From assembly GCA_921293015.1 (NCBI GenBank), contig OV121090.1:2728001-2792000 (forward strand): 64,000 bases of DNA, given 5' to 3'. This document shows positions 53,610 to 64,000 of the stretch, piece after piece. The position numbers were made by a program, and so were the translations under genes. The notes under the pieces are model-generated. The model ran no database searches. It saw nothing but the letters and a program-made list of their open reading frames with translations, and had not been told where the DNA came from. Within the stretch, counting starts at the first letter, position 1; the number at the start of each line of letters is the position of its first letter. The stretch is from Phorcus lineatus. Taxonomy: Eukaryota > Mollusca > Gastropoda > Trochida > Trochidae.

Positions 53610-56081
53610 TTGATGAAAGTTTGGTTCAGAAATATGCATTTTCAAGAAAGTTATTGCAAAAGGACTGATTTTATGGCTGTTTTCGACTTAGACTTTTTTC
53701 GCGACTTTGGTCAAAATCGGATAAATGTACCTCTGCTAGGTCGAAACTGGAGCCCAAACCAAGATTCTGATAGCAAATTCATATTACTCAATCGACAGGA
53801 CGCAATGTGGTGGCCATTTGACCAAGGTTTGGATTCAAAATATGCATTTTGAAGAAAGTTATAACGCTAGATGCAACCGTATATATATAAGAAACTTAGA
53901 AGTTTGAAGGTGGTTCAAAACTCGCTAAACGGACCTCTATAAGCTACTGTCTGGGAGCCAAACCAAGAATCTGACAGTAAATTAGTATTACTCAATCGAA
54001 AGAACACATTGTAATGTACATTTGATGAAAGTTTTGTTCAGAAATATGCATTTTCAAGAAAGTTATTGCAAAAGGACTGATTTTATGGTTGTTTTCGACT
54101 TAGACTTTTTCCGCGACTTTGGTCAAAATCGGATAAATGTACCTCTGCTAGGTCGAAACTGGAGCCCAAACCAAGAATCTGATAGCAAATTCATATTACT
54201 CAATCGACAGGACGCAATGTGGTGGACATTTGACCAAGGTTTGGATTCAAAATATGCATTTTGAAGAAAGATATAACGATAGATGCAACCGTATGTATAT
54301 AAGAAACTTAGAAGTTTGAAGGTGGTTCAAAACTCGCTAAACGGACCTCTATAAGCTACTGTCTGGGAGCCAAACCAAGAATCTGACAGTAAATTAGTAT
54401 TACTCAATCGAAAGAACACATTGTAATGTACATTTGATGAAAGTTTGGTTCAGAAATATGCATTTTCAAGAAAGTTATTGCAAAAGGACTGATTTTATGG
54501 TTGTTTTCGACTTAGACTTTTTCCGCGACTTTGGTCAAAATCGGATAAATGTACCTCTGCTAGGTCGAAACTGGAGCCCAAACCAAGAATCTGATAGCAA
54601 ATTCATATTACTCAATCGACAGGACGCAATGTGGTGGACATTTGACCAAAGTTTGGATTCAAAATATGCAATTTGAAGAAAGTTATAACGCTAGATGCAA
54701 CCGTATATATATAAGAAACTTAGAAGTTTGAAGGTGGTTCAAAACTCGCTAAACGGACCTCTATAAGCTACTGTCTGGGAGCCAAACCAAGAATCTGACG
54801 GTAAATTAGTATTACTCAATCGAAAGAACACATTGTAATGTACATTTGATGAAAGTTTGGTTCAGAAATATGCATTTTCAAGAAAGTTATTGCAAAAGGA
54901 CTGATTTTATGGTTGTTTTCGACTTAGACTTTTTCCGCGACTTTGGTCAAAATCGGATAAATGTACCTCTGCTAGGTCGAAACTGGAGCCCAAACCAAGA
55001 ATCTGATAGCAAATTCATATTACTCAATCGACAGGACGCAATGTGGTGGACATTTGACCAAGGTTTGGATTCAAAATATGCATTTTGAAGAAAGATATAA
55101 CGCTAGATGCAACCGTATATATATAAGAAACTTAGAAGTTTGAAGGTGGTTCAAAACTCGCTAAACGGACCTCTATAAGCTACTGTCTGGGAGCCAAACC
55201 AAGAATCTGACAGTAAATTAGTATTACTCAATCGAAAGAACACATTGTAATGTACATTTGATGAAAGTTTGGTTCAGAAATATGCATTTTCAAGAAAGTT
55301 ATTGCAAAAGGACTGATTTTATGGTTGTTTTCGACTTAGAATTTTTTCGCGACTTTGGTCAAAATCGGATAAATGTACCTCTGCTAGGTCGAAACTGGAG
55401 CCCAAACCAAGAATCTGATAGCAAATTCATATTACTCAATCGACAGGACGCAATGTGGTGGACATTTGACCAAGGTTTGGATTCAAAATATGCATTTTGA
55501 AGAAAGATATAACGCTAGATGCAACCGTATATATATAAGAAACTTAGAAGTTTGAAGGTGGTTCAAAACTCGCTAAACGGACCTCTATAAGCTACTGTCT
55601 GGGAGCCAAACCAAGAATCTGACAGTAAATTAGTATTACTCAATCGAAAGAACACATTGTAATGTACATTTGATGAAAGTTTGGTTCAGAAATATGCATT
55701 TTCAAGAAAGTTATTGCAAAAGGACTGATTTTATGGTTGTTTTCGACTTAGAATTTTTTCGCGACTTTGGTCAAAATCGGATAAATGTACCTCTGCTAGG
55801 TCGAAACTGGAGCCCAAACCAAGAATCTGATAGCAAATTCATATTACTCAATCGACAGGACGCAATGTGGTGGACATTTGACCAAGGTTTGGATTCAAAA
55901 TATGCATTTTGAAGAAAGTTATAACGCTAGATGCAACCGTATATATATAAGAAACTTAGAAGTTTGAAGGTGGTTCAAAACTCGCTAAACGGACCTCTAT
56001 AAGCTACTGTCTGGGAGCCAAACCAAGAATCTGACGGTAAATTAGTATTACTCAATCGAAAGAACACATTGTAATGTACAT
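53610..56081 (+). repeat. 6-unit higher-order repeat, copy 2 (2,472 bp)
   Basis: Units 130-135. Units 130, 131 and 132 repeat the rare tags of 124, 125 and 126; 133 and 134 match 127 and 128 in B-half tags or half-A type. Unit 135 differs from 129 (GAATTTTTTCGCG instead of GACTTTTTCCGCG, and CTAAAC instead of CTTAAC), so the edge of the duplication or a later conversion lies there. Private to copy 2: GACCAAAGTTTGG in unit 132 (near 54648). Confidence 0.9.
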
Positions 56082-56493
56082 TTGATGAAAGTTTGGTTCA
56101 GAAATATGCATTTTCAAGAAAGTTATTGCAAAAGGACTGATTTTATGGTTGTTTTCGACTTAGAATTTTTCCGCGACTTTGGTCAAAATCGGATAAATGT
56201 ACCTCTGCTAGGTCGAAACTGGAGCCCAAACCAAGAATCTGATAGCAAATTCATATTACTCAATCGACAGGACGCAATGTGGTGGACATTTGACCAAGGT
56301 TTGGATTCAAAATATGCATTTTGAAGAAAGTTATAACGCTAGATGCAACCGTATATATATAAGAAACTTAGAAGTTTGAAGGTGGTTAAAAACTCGCTAA
56401 ACGGACCTCTATAAGCTACTGTCTGGGAGCCAAACCAAGAATCTGACAGTAAATTAGTATTACTCAATCGAAAGAACACATTGTAATGTACAT

Positions 56494-58970
56494 TTGATGA
56501 AAGTTTGGTTCAGAAATATGCATTTTCAAGAAAGTTATTGCAAAAGGACTGATTTTATGGTTGTTTTCGACTTAGACTTTTTCCGCGACTTTGGTCAAAA
56601 TCGGATAAATGTACCTCTGCTAGGTCGAAACTGGAGCCCAAACCAAGAATCTGATAGCAAATTCATATTACTCAATCGACAGGACGCAATGTGGTGGACA
56701 TTTGACCAAGGTTTGGATTCAAAATATGCATTTTGAAGAAAGTTATAACGCTAGATGCAACCGTATATATATAAGAAACTTATATTAGAAGTTTGAAGGT
56801 GGTTCAAAACTCGCTAAACGGACCTCTATAAGCTACTGTGTGGGAGCCAAACCAAGAATCTGACAGTAAATTAGTATTACTCAATCGAAAGAACACATTG
56901 TAATGTACATTTGATGAAAGTTTGGTTCAGAAATATGCATTTTCAAGAAAGTTATTGCAAAAGGACTGATTTTATGGTTGTTTTCGACTTAGACTTTTTC
57001 CGCGACTTTGGTCAAAATCGGATAAATGTACCTCTGCTAGGTCGAAACTGGAGCCCAAACCAAAAATCTGATAGCAAATTCATATTACTCAATCGACAGG
57101 ACGCAATGTGGTGGACATTTGACCAAGGTTTGGATTCAAAATATGCATTTTGAAGAAAGATATAACGCTAGATGCAACCGTATGTATATAAGAAACTTAG
57201 AAGTTTGAAGGTGGTTCAAAACTCGCTTAACGGACCTCTATAAGCTACTGTCTGAGAACCAAACCAAGAATCTGACAGTAAATTAGTATTACTCAATCGA
57301 AAGAACACATTGTAATGTACATTTGATGAAAGTTTGGTTCAGAAATATGCATTTTCAAGAAAGTTATTGCAAAAGGACTGATTTTATGGTTGTTTTCGAC
57401 ATAGACTTTTTCTGCAACTTTGGTCAAAATCGGATAAATGTACCTCTGCTAGGTCGAAACTGGAGCCCAAACCAAGAATCTGATAGCAAATTCATATTAC
57501 TCAATCGACAGGACGCAATGTGGTGGACATTTGACCAAGGTTTGGATTCAAAATATGCATTTTGAAGAAAGTTATAACGCTAGATGCAACCGTATGTATA
57601 TAATAAACTTAGAAGTTTGAAGGTGGTTCAAAACTCGCTAAACGGACCTCTATAAGCTACTGTCTGGGAGCCAAACCAAGAATCTGACAGTAAATTAGTA
57701 TTACTCAATCGAAAGAACACATTGTAATGTACATTTGATGAAAGTTTGGTTCAGAAATATGCATTTTCAAGAAAGTTATTGCAAAAGGACTGATTTTATG
57801 GTTGTTTTCGACTTAGAATTTTTCCGCGACTTTGGTCAAAATCGGATAAATGTACCTCTGCTAGGTCGAAACTGGAGCCCAAACCAAGAATCTGATAGCA
57901 AATTCATATTACTCAATCGACAGGACGCAATGTGGTGGACATTTGACCAAGGTTTGGATTCAAAATATGCATTTTGAAGAAAGTTATAACGCTAGATGCA
58001 ACCGTATATATATAAGAAACTTAGAAGTTTGAAGGTGGTTCAAAACTCGCTAAACGGACCTCTATAAGCTACTGTCTGGGAGCCAAACCAAGAATTTGAC
58101 AGTAAATTAGTATTACTCAATCGAAAGAACACATTGTAATGTACATTTGATGAAAGTTTGGTTCAGAAATATGCATTTTCAAGAAAGTTATTGCAAAAGG
58201 ACTGATTTTATGGTTGTTTTCGACTTAGAATTTTTCCGCGACTTTGGTCAAAATCGGATAAATGTACCTCTGCTAGGTCGAAACTGGAGCCCAAACCAAG
58301 AATCTGATAGCAAATTCATATTACTCAATCGACAGGACGCAATGTGGTGGACATTTGACCAAGGTTTGGATTCAAAATATGCATTTTGAAGAAAGTTATA
58401 ACGCTAGATGCAACCGTATATATATAAGAAACTTAGAAGTTTGAAGGTGGTTCAAAACTCGATAAACGGACCTCTATAAGCTACTGTCTGGGAGCCAAAC
58501 CAAGAATCTGACGGTAAATTAGTATTACTCAACCGAAAGAACACATTGTAATGTACATTTGATGAAAGTTTGGTTCAGAAATATGCATTTTCAAGAAAGT
58601 TATTGCAAAAGGACTGATTTTATGGTTGTTTTCGACTTAGACTTTTTCCGCGACTTTGGTCAAAATCGGATAAATGTACCTCTGCTAGGTCGAAACTGGA
58701 GCCCAAACCAAGAATCTGATAGCAAATTCATATTACTCAATCGACAGGACGCAATGTGGTGGACATTTGACCAAGGTTTGGATTCAAAATATGCATTTTG
58801 AAGAAAGTTATAACGCTAGATGCAACCGTATATATATAATAAACTTAGAAGTTTGAAGGTGGTTCAAAACTCGCTAAACGGACCTCTATAAGCTACTGTG
58901 TGGGAGCCAAACCAAGAATCTGACAGTAAATTAGTATTACTCAATCGAAAGAACACATTGTAATGTACAT
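56494..58970 (+). repeat. Third, partial copy of the 30-unit HOR interior (units 137-142)
   Basis: Six consecutive units match 39-44 (16057-18533) and 70-75 (28846-31322): 5-bp gain with TGTGTGGGAGCC; CAAAAATC with GTATGTATATAAG; CGACATAGAC plus CTGCAA; a unit ending in GAATTTGAC; a GAATTT unit with GACGGT; then ATAATAAAC with TGTGTGGGAGCC. Unit 138 shares the CGCTAG B-half start with unit 71, and unit 139 shares GTATGTATATAATAAAC with unit 72. Copy 2 of the 30-mer is therefore the closer relative. Confidence 0.82.
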
Positions 58971-59382
58971 TTGATGAAAGTTTGGTTCAGAAATATGCAT
59001 TTTCAAGAAAGTTATTGCAAAAGGACTGATTTTATGGTTGTTTTCGACTTAGACTTTTTCCGCGACTTTGGTCAAAATCGGATAAATGTACCTCTGCTAG
59101 GTCGAAACTGGAGCCCAAACCAAGAATCTGATAGCAAATTCATATTACTCAATCGACAGGACGCAATGTGGTGGACATTTGACCAAGGTTTGGATTCAAA
59201 ATATGCATTTTGAAGAAAGTTATAACGCTAGATGCAACCGTATATATATAATAAACTTAGAAGTTTGAAGGTGGTTCAAAACTCGCTAAACGGACCTCTA
59301 TAAGCTACTGTCTGGGAGCCAAACCAAGAATCTGACGGTAAATTAGTATTACTCAATCGAAAGAACACATTGTAATGTACAT

Positions 59383-61856
59383 TTGATGAAAGTTTGGTTC
59401 AGAAATATGCATTTTCAAGAAAGTTATTGCAAAAGGACTGATTTTATGGTTGTTTTCGACTTAGACTTTTTCCGCGACTTGGTCAAAATCGGATAAATGT
59501 ACCTCTGCTAGGTCGAAACTGGAGCCCAAACCAAGAATCTGATAGCAAATTCATATTACTCAATCGACAGGACGCAATGTGGTGGACATTTGACCAAGGT
59601 TTGGATTCAAAATATGCATTTTGAAGAAAGTTATAACGCTAGATGCAACCGTATATATATAATAAACTTAGAAGTTTGAAGGTGGTTCAAAACTCGCTAA
59701 ACGGACCTCTATAAGCTACTGTCTGGGAGCCAAACCAAGAATCTGACAGTAAATTAGTATTACTCAATCGAAAGAACACATTGTAATGTACATTTGATGA
59801 AAGTTTGGTTCAGAAATATGCATTTTCAAGAAAGTTATTGCAAAAGGACTGATTTTATGGTTGTTTTCGACTTAGAATTTTCCGCGACTTTGGTCAAAAT
59901 CGGATAAATGTACCTCTGCTAGGTCGAAACTGGAGCCCAAACCAAGAATCTGATAGCAAATTCATATTACTCAATCGACAGGACGCAATGTGGTGGACAT
60001 TTGACCAAGGTTTGGATTCAAAATATGCATTTTGAAGAAAGTTATAACGCTAGATGCAACCGTATATATATAAGAAACTTAGAAGTTTGAAAGGTGGTTC
60101 AAAACTCGCTAAACGGACCTCTATAAGCTACTGTCTGGGAGCCAAACCAAGAATTTGACAGTAAATTAGTATTACTCAATCGAAAGAACACATTGTAATG
60201 TACATTTGATGAAAGTTTGGTTCAGAAATATGCATTTTCAAGAAAGTTATTGCAAAAGGACTGATTTTATGGTTGTTTTCGACTTAGAATTTTTCCGCGA
60301 CTTTGGTCAAAATCGGATAAATGTACCTCTGCTAGGTCGAAACTGGAGCCCAAACCAAGAATCTGATAGCAAATTCATATTACTCAATCGACAGGACGCA
60401 ATGTGGTGGACATTTGACCAAGGTTTGGATTCAAAATATGCATTTTGAAGAAAGTTATAACGCTAGATGCAACCGTATATATATAAGAAACTTAGAAGTT
60501 TGAAGGTGGTTCAAAACTCGCTAAACGGACCTCTATAAGCTACTGTCTGGGAGCCAAACCAAGAATCTGACGGTAAATTAGTATTACTCAACCGAAAGAA
60601 CACATTGTAATGTACATTTGATGAAAGTTTGGTCAGAAATATGCATTTTCAAGAAAGTTATTGCAAAAGGACTGATTTTATGGTTGTTTTCGACTTAGAA
60701 TTTTTCCGCGACTTTGGTCAAAATCGGATAAATGTACCTCTGCTAGGTCGAAACTGGAGCCCAAACCAAGAATCTGATAGCAAATTCATATTACTCAATC
60801 GACAGGACGCAATGTGGTGGACATTTGACCAAGGTTTGGATTCAAAATATGCATTTTGAAGAAAGTTATAACGCTAGATGCAACCGTATATATATAATAA
60901 ACTTAGAAGTTTGAAGGTGGTTCAACAACTCGCTAAAACGGACCTCTATAAGCTACTGTGTGGGAGCCAAACCAAGAATCTGACAGTAAATTAGTATTAC
61001 TCAATCGAAAGAACACATTGTAATGTACATTTGATGAAAGTTTGGTTCAGAAATATGCATTTTCAAGAAAGTTATTGCAAAAGGACTGATTTTATGGTTG
61101 TTTTCGACTTAGACTTTTTCCGCGACTTTGGTCAAAATCGGATAAATGTACCTCTGCTAGGTCGAAACTGGAGCCCAAAACCAAAAATCTGATAGCAAAT
61201 TCATATTACTCAATCGACAGGACGCAATGTGGTGGACATTTGACCAAGGTTTGGATTCAAAATATGCATTTTGAAGAAAGTTATAACGCTAGATGCAACC
61301 GTATATATATAAGAAACTTAGAAGTTTTGAAGGTGTTCAAAACTCGCTAAACGGACCTCTATAAGCTACTGTCTGGGAGCCAAACCAAGAATCTGACAGT
61401 AAAATTAGTATTACTCAATCGAAAGAACACATTGTAATGTACATTTGATGAAAGTTTGGTTCAGAAATATGCATTTTCAAGAAAGTTATTGCAAAAGGAC
61501 TGATTTTATGGTTGTTTTCGACTTAGAATTTTTTCGCGACTTTGGTCAAAATCGGATAAATGTACCTCTGCTAGGTCGAAACTGGAGCCCAAACCAAGAA
61601 TCTGATAGCAAATTCATATTACTCAATCGACAGGACGCAATGTGGTGGACATTTAACCAAGGTTTGGATTCAAAATATGCATTTTGAAGAAAGTTATAAC
61701 GCTAGATGCAACCGTATATATATAATAAACTTAGAAGTTTGAAGGTGGTTCAAAACTCGCTAAACGGACCTCTATAAGCTACTGTCTGGGAGCCAAACCA
61801 AGAATCTGACGGTAAATTAGTATTACTCAATCGAAAGAACACATTGTAATGTACAT
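59383..61856 (+). repeat. Tail 6-unit higher-order repeat, copy 1 (units 144-149)
   Basis: Order: ATAATAAAC with GACAGT; GAATTT unit ending in GAATTTGAC; GAATTT unit with GACGGT and CTCAACCG; ATAATAAAC with TGTGTGGGAGCC; a GTATATATATAAG unit; GAATTTTTTCGCG with ATAATAAAC and GACGGT. Units 150-155 repeat this order. Units 140-141 (57735, 58147) carry the same GAATTTGAC then GACGGT/CTCAACCG pair, so the pair occurs three times. Confidence 0.78.
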
Positions 61857-63850
61857 TTGATGAAAGTTTGGTTCAGAAATATGCATTTTCAAGAAAGTTA
61901 TTGCAAAAGGACTGATTTTATGGTTGTTTTCGACTTAGACTTTTTCCGCGACTTTGGTCAAAATCGGATAAATGTACCTCTGCTAGGTCGAAACTGGAGC
62001 CCAAACCAAGAATCTGATAGCAAATTCATATTACTCAATCGACAGGACGCAATGTGGTGGACATTTGACCAAGGTTTGGATTCAAAATATGCATTTTGAA
62101 GAAAGTTATAACGCTAGATGCAACCGTATATATATAATAAACTTAGAAGTTTGAAGGTGGTTCAAAACTCGCTAAACGGACCTCTATAAGCTACTGTCTG
62201 GGAGCCAAACCAAGAATCTGACAGTAAATTAGTATTACTCAATCGAAAGAACACATTGTAATGTACATTTGATGAAAGTTTGGTTCAGAAATATGCATTT
62301 TCAAGAAAGTTATTGCAAAAGGACTGATTTTATGGTTGTTTTCGACTTAGAATTTTTCCGCGACTTTGGTCAAAATCGGATAAATGTACCTCTGCTAGGT
62401 CGAAACTGGAGCCCAAACCAAGAATCTGATAGCAAATTCATATTACTCAATCGACAGGACGCAATGTGGTGGACATTTGACCAAGGTTTGGATTCAAAAT
62501 ATGCATTTTGAAGAAAGTTATAACGCTAGATGCAACCGTATATATATAAGAAACTTAGAAGTTTGAAGGTGGTTCAAAACTCGCTAAACGGACCTCTATA
62601 AGCTACTGTCTGGGAGCCAAACCAAGAATTTGACAGTAAATTAGTATTACTCAATCGAAAGAACACATTGTAATGTACATTTGATGAAAGTTTGGTTCAG
62701 AAATATGCATTTTCAAGAAAGTTATTGCAAAAGGACTGATTTTATGGTTGTTTTCGACTTAGAATTTTTCCGCGACTTTGGTCAAAATCGGATAAATGTA
62801 CCTCTGCTAGGTCGAAACTGGAGCCCAAACCAAGAATCTGATAGCAAATTCATATTACTCAATCGACAGGACGCAATGTGGTGGACATTTGACCAAGGTT
62901 TGGATTCAAAATATGCATTTTGAAGAAAGTTATAACGCTAGATGCAACCGTATATATATAAGAAACTTAGAAGTTTGAAGGTGGTTCAAAACTCGCTAAA
63001 CGGACCTCTATAAGCTACTGTCTGGGAGCCAAACCACAATCTGACGGTAAATTAGTATTACTCAACCGAAAGAACACATTGTAATGTACATTTGATGAAA
63101 GTTTGGTTCAGAAATATGCATTTTCAAGAAAGTTATTGCAAAAGGACTGATTTTATGGTTGTTTTCGACTTAGAATTTTTCCGCGACTTTGGTCAAAAAT
63201 CGGATAAATGTACCTCTGCTAGGTCGAAACTGGAGCCCAAACCAAGAATCTGATAGCAAATTCATATTACTCAATCGACAGGACGCAATGTGGTGGACAT
63301 TTGACCAAGGTTTGGATTCAAAATATGCATTTTGAAGAAAGTTATAACGCTAGATGCAACCGTATATATATAATAAACTTAGAAGTTTGAAGGTGGTTCA
63401 AAACTCGCTAAACGGACCTCTATAAGCTACTGTGTGGGAGCCAAACCAAGAATCTGACAGTAAATTAGTATTACTCAATCGAAAGAACACATTGTAATGT
63501 ACATTTGATGAAAGTTTGGTTCAGAAATATGCATTTTCAAGAAAGTTATTGCAAAAGGACTGATTTTATGGTTGTTTTCGACTTAGACTTTTTCCGCGAC
63601 TTTGGTCAAAATCGGATAAATGTACCTCTGCTAGGTCGAAACTGGAGCCCAAACCAAGAATCTGATAGCAAATTCATATTACTCAATCGACAGGACGCAA
63701 TGTGGTGGACATTTGACCAAGGTTTGGATTCAAAATATGCATTTTGAAGAAAGTTATAACGCTAGATGCAACCGTATATATATAAGAAACTTAGAAGTTT
63801 GAAGGTGGTTCAAAACTCGCTAAACGGACCTCTATAAGCTACTGTCTGGA
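59480..63850. other. Cluster of 13 single-base indels; probable consensus errors
   Basis: Against the otherwise invariant unit, one-base losses occur near 59480, 59880, 60632, 61335, 63036 and 63849. One-base gains occur near 60090, 60926, 60937, 61180, 61326, 61404 and 63199. Most change a run of 2-5 identical bases, for example CGACTTGG for CGACTTTGG and GTCTGGAGCC for GTCTGGGAGCC. None is shared between neighbouring HOR copies. Half-A frames of units 144, 145, 148 and 153 are broken by them. This is the pattern of unpolished long-read sequence near a contig end or coverage dip. Confidence 0.8.
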
Positions 63851-64000
63851 GCCAAACCAAGAATCTGACAGTAAATTAGTATTACTCAATCGAAAGAACA
63901 CATTGTAATGTACATTTGATGAAAGTTTGGTTCAGAAATATGCATTTTCAAGAAAGTTATTGCAAAAGGACTGATTTTATGGTTGTTTTCGACTTAGAAT
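61857..64000 (+). repeat. Tail 6-unit higher-order repeat, copy 2, cut by the window edge (units 150-155)
   Basis: Units 150-153 repeat 144-147 in both A- and B-half tags: GAATTTGAC near 62628, CTCAACCG near 63061, and ATAATAAAC with TGTGTGGGAGCC near 63371-63440. Unit 154 matches 148 in the B half only (CAAGAATC against CAAAAATC). Unit 155 is partial. Confidence 0.75.
63916..64000 (+). repeat. Right-edge partial satellite unit (unit 155)
   Basis: The last 85 bp begin a new unit at TTGATGAAAG and stop inside half A at CGACTTAGAAT, the GAATTT-type tag. The array therefore continues beyond the window. Confidence 0.95.

Larger units (their letters stand above)
1..64000 (+). repeat. 412-bp satellite DNA array, ~155 head-to-tail units
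   Basis: The window is entirely tandem copies of one 412-bp sequence, all in the same orientation. Successive copies of the landmark TTGATGAAAG start at 396, 808, 1220, 1632, 2044 and so on to 63505 and 63916. Spacing is exactly 412 bp except where a unit carries a defined 5-bp or 7-bp gain, two 1-bp losses near 2476 and 5771, or the small indels after 59480. Units differ at a few sites each, so identity is very high, roughly 97-99% by eye. No other DNA interrupts the array and neither end reaches unique sequence, so its true length exceeds 64 kb. Size, homogeneity and higher-order structure are typical of eukaryotic heterochromatic or centromeric satellites. The family is not one I recognise. 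Confidence 0.98.

Noticed and set aside
8-63747. About 150 near-identical small open frames that could be read as a tandem gene family
   Set aside because: They are the same half-A segment of a satellite repeated at 412 bp. They begin at TTG, match no protein family I know, vary freely at amino-acid-changing sites, and stop only because half B has TGA where half A has CAA.
1-64000. CRISPR array
   Set aside because: The period is 412 bp with no short-repeat plus unique-spacer alternation. The whole unit, not a 25-40 bp repeat, is conserved, and there are no cas-like genes.
1-64000. Tandem rDNA, tRNA or 5S RNA gene cluster
   Set aside because: The unit shows no rRNA, 5S or tRNA landmark that I recognise, such as A/B-box or internal control region motifs, on either strand.
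1-64000. Origin from a transposon or retroelement internal tandem repeat
   Set aside because: No transposase or reverse-transcriptase motif, terminal repeat or target-site duplication can be seen. The dimeric half-unit structure explains the sequence without one.

Overview
The whole 64 kb window is one uninterrupted head-to-tail satellite DNA array, with no unique flanking sequence at either end. The basic unit is 412 bp and about 155 copies are present: 154 complete units plus a partial unit at each edge. All lie in the same orientation. I see no protein-coding gene, RNA gene, transposon insertion, inversion, CRISPR array or other foreign sequence on either strand. A hand count of one unit (421-832) gives 151 G+C of 412 (36.7%) and 12 CpG, an observed/expected ratio near 0.87. 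An array of this size and homogeneity, with higher-order structure, points to eukaryotic heterochromatin (centromeric, pericentromeric, subtelomeric or sex-chromosome type). I do not recognise the family and cannot name the organism. Mild CpG depletion would fit a lineage with little CpG methylation, but this is weak evidence.

The 412-bp unit is itself an ancient dimer of two diverged halves, A (208 bp) and B (204 bp). They align end to end and are about 80% identical over their last ~79 bp. Units differ from each other at only a few linked sites, and these can be read as haplotype tags. Half-A tags: GACTTT or GAATTT (Asp/Glu in the A-frame translation), CCGCGA or CTGCAA, CAAGAATC or CAAAAATC. 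Half-B tags: GTATATATATAAG, GTATGTATATAAG or ATAATAAAC; CTAAAC or CTTAAC; TGTCTGGGAGCC, TGTCTGGGAACC, TGTGTGGGAGCC or TGTGCGCCAGCC; GACAGT or GACGGT; and a 5-bp or 7-bp length gain.

Reading the tags in order gives a nested higher-order repeat (HOR) map. In this answer unit 0 begins 16 bp before the window, unit 1 is 396-807 and unit 154 starts at 63505. Layout: 1-1631 near-identical units; 1632-6985 an 8-unit HOR (one full copy, one partial); 7810-11105 a 4-unit HOR in two copies; 10282-15225 a 3-unit HOR; 12754-25130 and 25131-37507 two adjacent copies of a 30-unit HOR of exactly 12,377 bp each; 37508-40396 a variant block; 40397-44526 a 5-unit HOR of 2,065 bp in two copies; 44944-47422 and 48247-51137 a duplicated block; 51138-56081 a 6-unit HOR of 2,472 bp in two copies; 56494-58970 a third, partial copy of part of the 30-mer; 59383-64000 a second 6-unit HOR.

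The last ~4.4 kb (59480-63850) carries 13 scattered single-base indels, mostly in short homopolymers. The preceding 59 kb has only two, which are an identical duplicated pair. This looks like falling consensus quality rather than biology. Each half A holds an 80-codon open frame starting at TTG (72 codons from the first ATG). It is copied along with the satellite and I do not call it a gene.
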